Positions 15,638 through 23,541 of a stretch of DNA of 64,000 nucleotides are shown here, piece by piece (within the stretch, counting starts at the first letter, position 1; each line of letters opens with the position of its first letter). The position numbers and the translations under genes were made by a program. Source of the DNA: Methylobacterium oryzae (GTDB lineage: Bacteria; Pseudomonadota; Alphaproteobacteria; Rhizobiales; Beijerinckiaceae); contig NZ_CP090349.1 of NCBI RefSeq assembly GCF_021398735.1, positions 248,001 through 312,000 of the forward strand. Direction: 5' to 3'. Under the pieces are notes generated by a model. That model saw nothing but the letters and a program-made list of their open reading frames with translations, had not been told where the DNA came from and did not search any database.

Positions 15638-15660
15638 GCGACTCTTCGCAGCGGTGACGG
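15638..15660. promoter_or_regulatory. Shared GACTCTTCGCA element, third copy
   Basis: GCGCGACTCTTCGCAGCGG lies between two divergent exported-protein genes. The core GACTCTTCGCA also occurs in both duplicated cassettes near 4790 and 8584, each time upstream of a small envelope protein. A regulator site or special promoter is possible; the core is short. Confidence 0.35.
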
Positions 15661-15700
15661 TCGACGGACGCGCTGCTCCTGCGACTGGATGGGAGAAGCG

Positions 15701-16135
15701 ATGCGCGCGATCCGTCTTTCCGGCCCGATCTCGGCCGGCCTCCTGGGTCTTCTGACGGCCCAGGCCCATGCTCAGGCGCAGCCCCCCGCACAGCCCATCC
15801 CGCAACACCCGATCCAGCCCCAGGGACAGCCCCCGATGCAGGCGCAGGACCCGGCGTCCGCCGATCCGCGGCGCAATCAGGCGGCGAAGCTCGCGGGGCT
15901 CGCCGGTTTCGTGAACCTCGAATGCCCCGGCCTGCGCAGCGATCCGGCGCGCCTCAAGCAGACCGTCGAGGCCCTGGGCGTCGACGCGGCGAGCCTGGAG
16001 ACCGGCGACCTGCACCTGACCGCGACCCGCTACATCGCGGCCTACCAGAAGGACGTCGCGGCCAATTGCCGGAAGGCCGAGGCGACGTTCGGGCCGCAGG
16101 GATCGATCGTTCCCGGCCTGATCGTGCCGCGGTAG
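15701..16135 (+). CDS. Exported protein of unknown function
   Basis: From the ATG at 15701 (GGGAG 6 bases upstream) the 144-residue product has a signal peptide (MRAIRLSGPISAGLLGLLTA, cut after AHA), a Pro/Gln-rich linker of about 35 residues (QAQPPAQPIPQHPIQPQGQ), and a compact helical domain with two cysteines (LECPGLR and ANCRKAE). It is probably periplasmic. The linker suggests a spacer from the membrane or cell wall. An ATG four codons earlier is possible. No family recognised. Confidence 0.65.
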   Translation: MRAIRLSGPISAGLLGLLTAQAHAQAQPPAQPIPQHPIQPQGQPPMQAQDPASADPRRNQAAKLAGLAGFVNLECPGLRSDPARLKQTVEALGVDAASLETGDLHLTATRYIAAYQKDVAANCRKAEATFGPQGSIVPGLIVPR

Positions 16136-16161
16136 CCCCGGCCCGCTGACGGCGGTCGTCG

Positions 16162-16854
16162 TCACACCGGGCGCCCGTCCCGCGACAGGGCGATGCGCAG
16201 GAGGTCGGCTAGGCTGCCGGCGCCGAGCTTCTGCTTCATGCCCGAGACGACGGCCGACACGCTCCGGTGGCTCATCGACAGGCTGTCGGCGATCGCCTCG
16301 TTGGACTTGCCCGCCCCCAGCAGCGACAGCACCTGAACCTCCCGCGCGGTCAGGCGCGCGAGGGGCGATTCCAGGAGCCCGGCATTCAGCATCGCGATCT
16401 TGGTCGCGACCTCGTGCGGCAGGTAGCTGTGCCCGGCCGACACGGTCGCCAGCGCCTCGTGGAAGCGCGTCACCGCCGTGTCCTTCAGGACGAAGCCGTG
16501 GGCCCCGCCCTCGATGGCCCGGGCGACGATCACCGGATCGTCGTGCATGCTGAAGGCGAGGATCCGGGTCGCCGGCTCGAGGGCCCGCACCCGGCGGATC
16601 AGCGACAGGCCCGACAGCCCCTGGTCGCGGAAGCCCAGGTCGGTCACCACCAGCCCGGGCCGGTGGCGGTGGAAGGTGCGGTAGCCCGACACCACGTCCG
16701 CGGCCTCGTGGACCGCCCGGACGCCGGCATCCTCGGCGAGATGGCGGAAGCCGCGCCGCACGACCGGGTGGTCGTCGACGATCAGCACCGCGTCGAGAAC
16801 CCGCGGGCCGTCCCGCCCCGCCGGACGGTCGGCCGAGGCCCGGGCGGCGCTCAC
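16162..16854 (-). CDS. mxaB: Response regulator MxaB (REC + LuxR HTH)
   Basis: The 230-residue protein has a receiver domain (AVLIVDDHPVVRRGFRHLA; phospho-acceptor Asp in VVTDLGF; Lys in FVLKDTA) and a NarL/FixJ HTH (SPLARLTAREVQVLSLLGAG, then SNEAIADSLSMSHRSVSAVV). The GTG at 16854 overlaps the mxaH stop as GTGA. Its place as last gene of mxaFJGIRSACKLDEHB matches MxaB, a regulator known to be needed for methanol dehydrogenase expression. No histidine kinase gene is adjacent, so its kinase must be encoded elsewhere. Confidence 0.88.
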   Translation of the reverse strand: MSAARASADRPAGRDGPRVLDAVLIVDDHPVVRRGFRHLAEDAGVRAVHEAADVVSGYRTFHRHRPGLVVTDLGFRDQGLSGLSLIRRVRALEPATRILAFSMHDDPVIVARAIEGGAHGFVLKDTAVTRFHEALATVSAGHSYLPHEVATKIAMLNAGLLESPLARLTAREVQVLSLLGAGKSNEAIADSLSMSHRSVSAVVSGMKQKLGAGSLADLLRIALSRDGRPV

Positions 16855-17384
16855 GGCGTCCCCTCGCCGACCGGGTGCGGGCCGGCGAGGCGCGCCAGCG
16901 CGGCCGCGTGGTCGGCCCCCTGCATCCGGGCGTTGTAGTAGTGCTGGCACATCTCGCCGTAGAGGCTCTTGCGGCGGCCGCGCTCCGCCGCGATGCCGCC
17001 GAGACCGTCGAGGATCGCGCCGTAGCCCTCGCCGATGCCGGCCTCGGCCAGCATCTGGCCGAGCTGGACGGTGCGGTTGGCGATCATGCGCGGGTCCTCG
17101 ATGAAGCCGTCGCGGGCTCCGGCCAGCGCCGTCGCCATCGCGCGCACGCGGGGATCGTCGGCCGGCAGGGCCTTGCCGGCCTCGCGGCCCGCGAGCCAGC
17201 GGGCCGGGTCGGTCCCGTCGGTCGGCGCGAGCCAGGCCGGCAGGGTGCCCTCAGCGGTGGTGGCCACCACCGCGCCGGCCTCGTCGGCGCGCGCGTCGGC
17301 GCGCTCGTCCGCCCCGCGGTCGCAGGCGCCGAGGGCCAGCAGGACCAGCCCGGACGCGATCCCGATGCGGCCGGCACGGCTCAT
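16851..17384 (-). CDS. mxaH: MxaH, methanol oxidation accessory lipoprotein
   Basis: This 177-residue protein begins MSRAGRIGIASGLVLLALGA followed by Cys, a lipoprotein signal with lipobox LGAC, then an Asp/Ala-rich linker and a helical domain (RMIANRTVQLGQMLAEAGIG, EMCQHYYNARMQGADHAAAL). Identity rests mainly on its place between mxaE and mxaB; its biochemical role is not established. Its ATG overlaps the mxaE stop (ATGA) and its stop overlaps mxaB (GTGA), so translation is coupled on both sides. Confidence 0.8.
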   Translation of the reverse strand: MSRAGRIGIASGLVLLALGACDRGADERADARADEAGAVVATTAEGTLPAWLAPTDGTDPARWLAGREAGKALPADDPRVRAMATALAGARDGFIEDPRMIANRTVQLGQMLAEAGIGEGYGAILDGLGGIAAERGRRKSLYGEMCQHYYNARMQGADHAAALARLAGPHPVGEGTP

Positions 17385-18331
17385 CGCGCGGGCTCCCCCG
17401 CCAGGACCGTGCGCGGGCCCTCCGCCACCTTGATGCGCGCCGTCTCGCGCCACGTGGCGAGATCGATCACCGAGACGTCGTCCGAGAACCAGTTCGCCAC
17501 GTAGGCAAGCGGACCGACCACCGCGATACCCTCGGGATAGGGGCCCACCGCCACGGTGGCGACGATCTCGAGCCGGGCCGCGTCGATCACCGTCACGGCG
17601 GCGGCGTGCTGGTTGGTGACCAGGATGCGGCTGCCGTCCCCGGTGACCGCCACGCCGTAGGGCATCCGGCCGGCCGGAACCGTGGCGCGGGCCCGCAGCG
17701 TCGCCGTGTCGATCACCGTGAGGTCGCCGCTGCGCACGTTGGCGACGTAGAGGCTCGCCTCGTCCGGCGCGAGCGCCAGGGCGAAGGGCGCCTCGCCGGT
17801 CGGGACCACGGCCACGCGGGCCATCGTCCCGGTGTCGATCACGCTGACCTGACGGCTCTCGCGGTCGGCGACGTAGAGCCGCCCGCGCCGGTCGAGGACG
17901 AGGTGGGCCGGGTCGCGGCCCACCGCCGCGGCGCCCTCGAGGGCGCCGGTCGCCGCGGAGATCTTCAGGACGCGGTCGCCCGACCAGTCGCCGACGTACA
18001 GGTGCGCCCCGTCCGGGCTCGCCGCGAGGCCGAAGGCCTGGCCGGGGACGGGCAGGCGGCGGGGCGGCGCGCCGGGCGCGACGACGGTGACGGCGCGCCC
18101 GTCCGGGTGGGTCAGATAGAGGCGGCCGGCCCGGTCGGTCGCCGCCGCCACCGGCGCCGGTCCGAGCGGGATCCGCCCGGCCACTTTCCCGGCCTCGATC
18201 CGCGCCAGCTCGGCCCCCTGCTGGCTGACGACCCAGACCGGGTCGCCGGCCGCGGACGCGACACTGGTCCCAGCGCCGGTCCCGGCCGCGACCGCGACCG
18301 CGAGCGTCGCGATCAGCCACAGGTGGCGCAT
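17381..18331 (-). CDS. mxaE: MxaE, exported beta-propeller protein
   Basis: The 316-residue protein has a signal peptide (MRHLWLIATLAVAVAAGTGA) and then YVTN-type beta-propeller blades, seen as repeats of LYVADRESRQVSVIDT, LYVANVRSGDLTVIDT, ILVTNQHAAAVTVIDA and AYVANWFSDDVSVIDL. It is presumably periplasmic. Position between mxaD and mxaH identifies it as MxaE. Its role in methanol oxidation is not defined; a scaffold or assembly partner is plausible. It starts 8 bases after mxaD ends. Confidence 0.82.
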   Translation of the reverse strand: MRHLWLIATLAVAVAAGTGAGTSVASAAGDPVWVVSQQGAELARIEAGKVAGRIPLGPAPVAAATDRAGRLYLTHPDGRAVTVVAPGAPPRRLPVPGQAFGLAASPDGAHLYVGDWSGDRVLKISAATGALEGAAAVGRDPAHLVLDRRGRLYVADRESRQVSVIDTGTMARVAVVPTGEAPFALALAPDEASLYVANVRSGDLTVIDTATLRARATVPAGRMPYGVAVTGDGSRILVTNQHAAAVTVIDAARLEIVATVAVGPYPEGIAVVGPLAYVANWFSDDVSVIDLATWRETARIKVAEGPRTVLAGEPAR

Positions 18332-18339
18332 GCGGGGCC

Positions 18340-18894
18340 TCAATGGGTCGTCCGGCTCTCGACGGCCGCCTTCAGGCCCTTGAGCCCGTCCGCGAAGTAG
18401 CGGTTCATCGCCGTGCGCCCGGCCTCGTCGCTGAGAGTCTCCGGCGGCTCGTTGCCGGTGTCGCCCCGGTAGAAGCGGCCGATCCACGACACCTTGGAGC
18501 CGGACCCGTCCGGGGTCACGGTGAGCGTCGCCGAGTAGGAGGAGACGGGGAGCGCCTTCAGGTCCGGGTCGGACATCCGGTACGAGTAGGTCCGGCCGTC
18601 GGCCAGCCACTCGTCCAGCCCCTCGACCAGGGTGCCGCCGGCCTTGAGGGTCACCCGGCGGGTCGTGCCCTCGACGTTGCCGCCACTGGCCTCGGCCTTG
18701 GCCACGTCCGGGTGCCAGCGCCCGATGCCGCCGAAATCGCCCACCACCTTCCAGACTGCCTCCGGGGGCGCCTGGATGGTGATCGACTGGTCGATCTTCT
18801 GCGGCGTCGGCCCGTGGGCCAGCGCCGCGCCGGCGAGGCCGACGACGGCGAGGGCCGGGGCGAGGGCCGGAAAGAGGGCGAGGGGCATCCGCAT
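18340..18894 (-). CDS. mxaD: MxaD, SRPBCC-fold periplasmic protein
   Basis: This 184-residue protein has a signal peptide (MRMPLALFPALAPALAVVGL, cut after ALA) and an SRPBCC/START-like fold: IQAPPEAVWKVVGDFGGIGR, WHPDVAKAEASGG and VSWIGRFYRGDTG. MxaD is reported to help the interaction of methanol dehydrogenase with cytochrome cL. It lies two bases from the end of mxaL and is followed closely by mxaE. Length is usual. Confidence 0.88.
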   Translation of the reverse strand: MRMPLALFPALAPALAVVGLAGAALAHGPTPQKIDQSITIQAPPEAVWKVVGDFGGIGRWHPDVAKAEASGGNVEGTTRRVTLKAGGTLVEGLDEWLADGRTYSYRMSDPDLKALPVSSYSATLTVTPDGSGSKVSWIGRFYRGDTGNEPPETLSDEAGRTAMNRYFADGLKGLKAAVESRTTH

Positions 18895-18896
18895 GG

Positions 18897-19976
18897 TCAG
18901 GTCCTGATCGCTCCGGTTGGAGCAGGGGTTGGAGCAGGGATTGGAGCAGAGTGGCCCGCGCGCCCGCGGAGCGCGCGAAGGGCGCGGGCGAGGGGCCCCC
19001 CCAGGAGGGCCAGGAGCGTCAGAGCCAGGGCCGCCGCCAGGAGGGCGGGCCGCGGGTCGAGGCGGCCGGGCAGCGGGCGCGGCGTCGCCGCGGCGCGCAG
19101 AGAGGCGGCGAGACCGCCCGGGCCGTCGAGATGGACGTAGCCGAGGCCGGTCTCGGCGGCGAGGCGCTTCAGGTAGGGCTCGCGGACCGACGAGAGGTGC
19201 TCGGTGCCGTGGGCGGCCTGGGCCCCGAAGGGGGCGTTGCGCGGGTTGTAGCCCTCGCGGGATTCCGCGTCGGCCGGGGGCGGCCCGGAGCGGTTCTCCT
19301 GCTGGACGTCGCTCTCGCCGAGGAAACCCGTCTCGCGCCCGCGATCGTCGAAGCGCGGGATCGGCGACAGGCCGTAGCCGCCCGCGCCGACGATCAGCCC
19401 GCGCACCGCGCCGGGCCTGCCGTCGAAGGTCGGGCCGCCGGAGGCGGGCAGGGGCGGCGTCTCCTGGCCGTCGGTGAGGAACAGGAGGTCGGCGTCGATC
19501 TCCCCCGCCATGGCGATCGACCGGAACAGGCCGGCCGCGATGCGGCTGTCCCCCTCCCAGGCCATGCGCGGGTCGAGGGCCGCGATGGCGCCGTCCAGCG
19601 GCGCGAAGTCGGCGCAGACCTCGACCGGCGTGAACAGCAGGAACGGCCGCCGGTCGGTGAACAGGCCGAGCGCCACCCGCGAGCCGCAGGGGAGGTCGGG
19701 CAGCGTCGCCCGCAGCGCCGCCTTGACGGTCTCGAGCCGGCTCATCGACCCGCCGGCGGCGGGATAGTCGCGCACCGCCATGCTGCCGGTGATGTCGACC
19801 ACCGCCAGCACCGACACGCCGGTGCGGGTGACCGGGATCGGCGGCGCGACCAGGGCCGCCAGCGCCAGCGCGAGGGCGGCCGCCAGGGCGCGGAACCGCC
19901 CGTCGCGCAGGTTGCGGGCGACGAGGGTGGGCAGGACCGAGGGCAGGACGGGGGGAAGGACGCGCCGCGGGCTCAC
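18897..19976 (-). CDS. mxaL: MxaL, von Willebrand A protein for MDH maturation
   Basis: The GTG at 19976 (GTGA overlap with the mxaK stop) opens a 359-residue protein with a membrane helix near residues 28-50, a VWA domain starting SVLAVVDITGSMAVRDYPAA, and a C-terminal membrane helix (ALLAAALALTLLALLGG). The metal-site motif is D-I-T-G-S, with Thr where DxSxS has Ser. MxaL acts with MxaA and MxaK in calcium insertion into methanol dehydrogenase. The tail is Pro/Ala-rich (IPAPTPAPTG). Confidence 0.88.
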   Translation of the reverse strand: MSPRRVLPPVLPSVLPTLVARNLRDGRFRALAAALALALAALVAPPIPVTRTGVSVLAVVDITGSMAVRDYPAAGGSMSRLETVKAALRATLPDLPCGSRVALGLFTDRRPFLLFTPVEVCADFAPLDGAIAALDPRMAWEGDSRIAAGLFRSIAMAGEIDADLLFLTDGQETPPLPASGGPTFDGRPGAVRGLIVGAGGYGLSPIPRFDDRGRETGFLGESDVQQENRSGPPPADAESREGYNPRNAPFGAQAAHGTEHLSSVREPYLKRLAAETGLGYVHLDGPGGLAASLRAAATPRPLPGRLDPRPALLAAALALTLLALLGGPLARALRALRGRAGHSAPIPAPTPAPTGAIRT

Positions 19977-20602
19977 GGGCCGCCCCGCGGCTGGCCGGGG
20001 ATGTCGGTCCAGATCTTCTTCGGCTCGGCGCGCAGCTCGTCCCCGGTCTTGCGGTCGAATTCCGGGTAGTCGCGCACGAGGCGCGAGGCGACGTCGAGGT
20101 TGTACTTGGCGTCCCAGAACTCGGGCCGGGCCTGGAGGGCGCGGCGGTAATCCTGCCGCGCCAGCGTCACCTGGGGCGCGGCCTTGTCGAGGTCGCCCCG
20201 GCCGATCAGCGCGAAGGCCTGCCGCATCCGCGCGTTGCCGATGACGTACCGCGCCCGGGCCGCCTCCCGCACCGCACCGGCGCGGTCGAGGGCGTCGATG
20301 AGGGGCTCGGTCTCGCCGAGACGGTCCCGGGCGGCGAGGAAGCCGATCCGCGCCGCCAGGAGGGCCGGCCGCGCATCCGGCTCGACCGGCCGGTCGCGGC
20401 CCGCCTCCAGGGCGGCGATCCGGTCGTCGTCGCGCGCGGCGCTCCAGCCCGAGACGGCGAACCACAGGGCGGCGGCCGCGAGGACCAGCGGCAGCGCGAC
20501 CAGCAGGGCCGGCCGGACCCGGCGCCACGCCGCCGCCAAGCTGAGGCGGGGGCGGGCGGTGTGGCGCGGGGCCGGGCCGTCGAGGAGGGCGCCGGCGCTC
20601 AT
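19973..20602 (-). CDS. mxaK: MxaK, calcium-insertion accessory protein
   Basis: This 209-residue protein has one membrane helix near residues 33-52 (LLVALPLVLAAAALWFAV) and a periplasmic helical, TPR-like domain (GNARMRQAFALIGRGDLDKA, then RQDYRRALQARPEFWDAKYN). MxaK is genetically required, with MxaA and MxaL, for active calcium-containing methanol dehydrogenase. The ATG overlaps the mxaC stop (ATGA) and the stop overlaps the mxaL GTG. Placement and topology support the call. Confidence 0.85.
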   Translation of the reverse strand: MSAGALLDGPAPRHTARPRLSLAAAWRRVRPALLVALPLVLAAAALWFAVSGWSAARDDDRIAALEAGRDRPVEPDARPALLAARIGFLAARDRLGETEPLIDALDRAGAVREAARARYVIGNARMRQAFALIGRGDLDKAAPQVTLARQDYRRALQARPEFWDAKYNLDVASRLVRDYPEFDRKTGDELRAEPKKIWTDIPGQPRGGP

Positions 20603-21663
20603 GCCGCCCTCCGTGCCGCAACGCCCGCGGTCTCGGTCGCGGCCTCCGTCGCAGTCTCCGCATCCGCCGGTGCCGCCGCGAGGTCCACCTCCGCGAGCTT
20701 GGCCAGGACCAGCAGCGCGAGGCCGAGGGCGGCGAGCGCGGCGGCGAGCCCGGTCAGGTCCCGGCGCGGGCGCTCCTCGACGTAGGGGATCGGGTCCCGC
20801 TCCAGGGCCTCGATCTGCCGGATGGCGGCGGCCACCGCCTCGGCGCCCTCGGCCTCGAAGGCGCGGTAGGGCACGCCGAGGCTCTTGAAGAACAGGTCGA
20901 GATGGCGCTCCGGCGCGGCCTGGGGCGTGTCCTCGCCGGCCGGCCGGTCGGCGATGCCGGGCGATCCCTGGGTGCGCAGGAACAGCCAGTACAGGTTCGG
21001 CCGGATCCGCGCGACCGCGGCGCGCAGCTGGTCCTGGATGCGCGGGTCGATCACCGCCGCGCCGTCGGAGACCAGCAGGAGAACCCGCGAGGCGCCGACA
21101 TCGATTCCGAACTGCGACAGGGCCATGCCGAGGCCCCGGCCGATATTGGTGTAGTCGAGGCCGGGCCGGTCGATGGCGGCGATCGCCGCCCGCACGGCGT
21201 CGTGGCGGTCGGTCATCGGCATGACTAGCATCGGCGCGGTGGAGAAGGCCGTCACGGCGAACAGATCGTGCGCCCGGGCGCCGACGAAATCGGCCAGCAG
21301 GCGCCGGGAGGCCGCAGCCTTCGATTCCTCGGCGCCGGAGGGCTGCCGGCCCGCGAAGGTCTCGTTCATGCTGCCGGAGCGGTCGATCAGCAGCGAGACC
21401 TGCGCGCCGATGCCGAGGCGCTCGATCCTTGCGCCCGTCCGGTAGGGGCCCGCCAGGGCCACGATCAGGCCGGCGATGGCCAGGACGCCGGCGAGCGTCA
21501 GCGCCCGGCCGAGCCAGGCCGAGAGGGGGTCGGCCGGGGCGGCGGCGACCGCCGGCACGGCCGTCCGGCGCAGGGCCGAGCGGGCCAGCGGCAGCAGCGC
21601 CAGCGGCAGCAGCCACAGGACCCAGGGATCGGTCGCGCCGAGGCGGGCGAGGAGATCGGTCAC
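20599..21663 (-). CDS. mxaC: MxaC, von Willebrand A membrane protein
   Basis: A 354-residue inner membrane protein with BatA/BatB-like design: two N-terminal helices (PWVLWLLPLALLPLARSALR and LTLAGVLAIAGLIVALAGPY), a VWA domain with an intact metal site (LLIDRSGSMNETF; later LLLVSDGAAV), and a C-terminal helix (LTGLAAALAALGLALLVLAK). It works with the MoxR-type ATPase MxaR and with MxaS in maturation. Five bases separate it from mxaA. Confidence 0.88.
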   Translation of the reverse strand: MTDLLARLGATDPWVLWLLPLALLPLARSALRRTAVPAVAAAPADPLSAWLGRALTLAGVLAIAGLIVALAGPYRTGARIERLGIGAQVSLLIDRSGSMNETFAGRQPSGAEESKAAASRRLLADFVGARAHDLFAVTAFSTAPMLVMPMTDRHDAVRAAIAAIDRPGLDYTNIGRGLGMALSQFGIDVGASRVLLLVSDGAAVIDPRIQDQLRAAVARIRPNLYWLFLRTQGSPGIADRPAGEDTPQAAPERHLDLFFKSLGVPYRAFEAEGAEAVAAAIRQIEALERDPIPYVEERPRRDLTGLAAALAALGLALLVLAKLAEVDLAAAPADAETATEAATETAGVAARRAA

Positions 21664-21667
21664 GGCC

Positions 21668-22684
21668 TCACGCGCTCCGCTCCGCCGCCGCGAGCCGCGC
21701 CAGGAGCGCCTCGGCCTCGGCGCGGGGCCAGGCCGCGCGCGCGGCCGGCAGCCGGCCGCCGAAGAAGGCGAGGCGCGAGGCCTCGAAGAAGCGCGCGAGC
21801 TCCGCCGCCTGGCCCCGGAAGGCCCCGTGCCGGGCGAGGAAGGCGCCGAGATCGTCGGCGAGCACCCGCCTCCCGTCGGTCAGGTCGAGGCCCCGGTGCA
21901 GGGCCAGCAGCGCCGCCCGGTAGGCCTGATCGGGCCCGGCCCCCGCCCGCTGCCGCCGGAGCGCGCGCAGAGCCGCCGCGAAGGGCCGGCCCCGCCGCTG
22001 CCGGAACGGTCCCCAGGCCCGGTCGTGCGCCAGCGCCAGCGCGGCGAGGCCCGCGAGGGCGCCGAGACCCGCCGCCGCCGCGACGTCCGGCCCGGGATCG
22101 ACCCGCCCACTCCGGCCGTCCGGGCGCAGGTACTCGGCCGGATCCTCGCGCCGCTGCGGCTGCACCTCGCGCAGGGGCGAGACGCCGAGGCTCCAGCCCG
22201 GCACCTGGACGGCCGCGGTGGTTCGCCCGGTCGCCGCCTCGCTCGCCAGCGTCAGGGGGAAGCCCGGCACCTCCAGGGTGCGGGCGTCGAGGGCGGCGTA
22301 GAAGCTCTGGTAGGTGAGGCGCAGGCGCACCCGCCGGCCGCCGGCCGCCGGGGCCTCGTCGACCGCGACGGCGCGCAGGTCGAGCCAGTAGGTCACCGGA
22401 CCGGGCCGGGGCAGGGTCGCGCGCTGCAGCCGGAAATCGGGATCGGCCAGGATCTCCACCTGCGCCTCGACCAGGTCGCCCAGGAAGATCCCGAAGGGCC
22501 GGGGGCTGCGCACCTCGACGGAGCGCACCTGCGCGGCGGCCGGGCCGGCCGTCAGAGCGAGCGGCGCGGCCAGGATGCCGGCCAGGACACCGGCGAGGAC
22601 GCCGGCGCGGAGGCTGGCGAAGAGGCTGGCGGAGAGGCCGGCGGAGAGGCCGGCCGGCAGGAGGGCGGGACCGCGCGCGCCCAT
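21668..22684 (-). CDS. mxaA: MxaA, calcium-insertion accessory protein
   Basis: The 338-residue protein has a long low-complexity signal region built from GLSAGLSASLFASL and RAGVLAGVLAGILA units, then a periplasmic beta-rich domain (VEVRSPRPFGIFLGDLVEAQ) and a membrane helix near residue 205 (GLGALAGLAALALA), with a cytoplasmic helical tail. MxaA is required for calcium incorporation into methanol dehydrogenase. The leader repeats arise from short GC-rich DNA repeats at 22600-22670 and may vary between strains. It begins two bases from mxaS. Confidence 0.85.
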   Translation of the reverse strand: MGARGPALLPAGLSAGLSASLFASLRAGVLAGVLAGILAAPLALTAGPAAAQVRSVEVRSPRPFGIFLGDLVEAQVEILADPDFRLQRATLPRPGPVTYWLDLRAVAVDEAPAAGGRRVRLRLTYQSFYAALDARTLEVPGFPLTLASEAATGRTTAAVQVPGWSLGVSPLREVQPQRREDPAEYLRPDGRSGRVDPGPDVAAAAGLGALAGLAALALAHDRAWGPFRQRRGRPFAAALRALRRQRAGAGPDQAYRAALLALHRGLDLTDGRRVLADDLGAFLARHGAFRGQAAELARFFEASRLAFFGGRLPAARAAWPRAEAEALLARLAAAERSA

Positions 22685-22686
22685 GC

Positions 22687-23541
22687 TCAGGTCGTCATCA
22701 GGTGGCGGGTGAGCGCCTGGGCGTCGAAGCGCCCGGCGAGCTGGAAGACCCGGCGGGCGAAGGGCGCGGCGGCGCGCTCCAGGGCGGCGATCCGGTCCCG
22801 CTCCCGGGCGATCCAGGCCCGGCGCAGGCTCGGGCGCAGCAGGACCACGCGGCGACCGCCGCCCTCGAGGTCGTCGAGTTCGACGAGGCCGAAGGCCGGC
22901 AGCGCCTCCGCCTCGGCGGGGTCGGCGAGCAGGATCGGCACCGTGTCGTGCGGCGCCAGGGCGGCGAAGACCCGGGCGATCAGGCTCTCCGGCCAGCGGA
23001 AGTCGGAGGCGAGGAAGACGAGCTTCGGCCGCCCGGCGAGCCGCCGCGCGGCCTCGAGCATGCCGGCGCAGCCGCGTCCCGCGCGCGGCGCGCCCGCGAC
23101 CCGCTCGGCCGCGGCGACGGCCGCGCCCCGGTGGCGGGTGGCGGGGAGGGTGAGGTCGTCGCGCAGGGTCTCGTCGCAGCCGATCAGGCCGAACCCGTCG
23201 CTGATCCGGGTCGCCGAGACGGCCAGCGCCCGGCAGAGATCACCCGTGAGTCGCGCCCGGTCGGCCGTGCCACGGAAGCCCATCGAGGCCGAGAGATCGA
23301 CCAGGACCCAGGTCTCGACCGCGGTCCGCGCCTCGAAGCGGCGGACATGCACGCCCTCGAACGGGTCGCGCAGCGTCGCCCGCAGGTCGATGCGGCGGGC
23401 ATCCGGCAGCTGCAGGAACGGCACCTGATCGCGGAACGGGCCGGCGCCGCCGGCGTCGCGCCCCCGGTGGAGGCCGGCCCGGCTGCCGCGCGGCCGCCAG
23501 CGCGGCAGGTAGACGATGTCGGCCGTGCGCGGGTCGCTCAC
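22687..23541 (-). CDS. mxaS: MxaS, DUF58 protein
   Basis: The GTG at 23541 overlaps the mxaR stop as GTGA and opens a 284-residue DUF58 protein. FEGVHVRRFEARTAVETWVL with VDLSASMGFRG is the DUF58/VWA-like core. It lacks membrane helices. DUF58 proteins pair with MoxR ATPases as chaperone systems, which fits its place between mxaR and the VWA genes mxaC and mxaL. The exact molecular role of MxaS is not known. Confidence 0.87.
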   Translation of the reverse strand: MSDPRTADIVYLPRWRPRGSRAGLHRGRDAGGAGPFRDQVPFLQLPDARRIDLRATLRDPFEGVHVRRFEARTAVETWVLVDLSASMGFRGTADRARLTGDLCRALAVSATRISDGFGLIGCDETLRDDLTLPATRHRGAAVAAAERVAGAPRAGRGCAGMLEAARRLAGRPKLVFLASDFRWPESLIARVFAALAPHDTVPILLADPAEAEALPAFGLVELDDLEGGGRRVVLLRPSLRRAWIARERDRIAALERAAAPFARRVFQLAGRFDAQALTRHLMTT

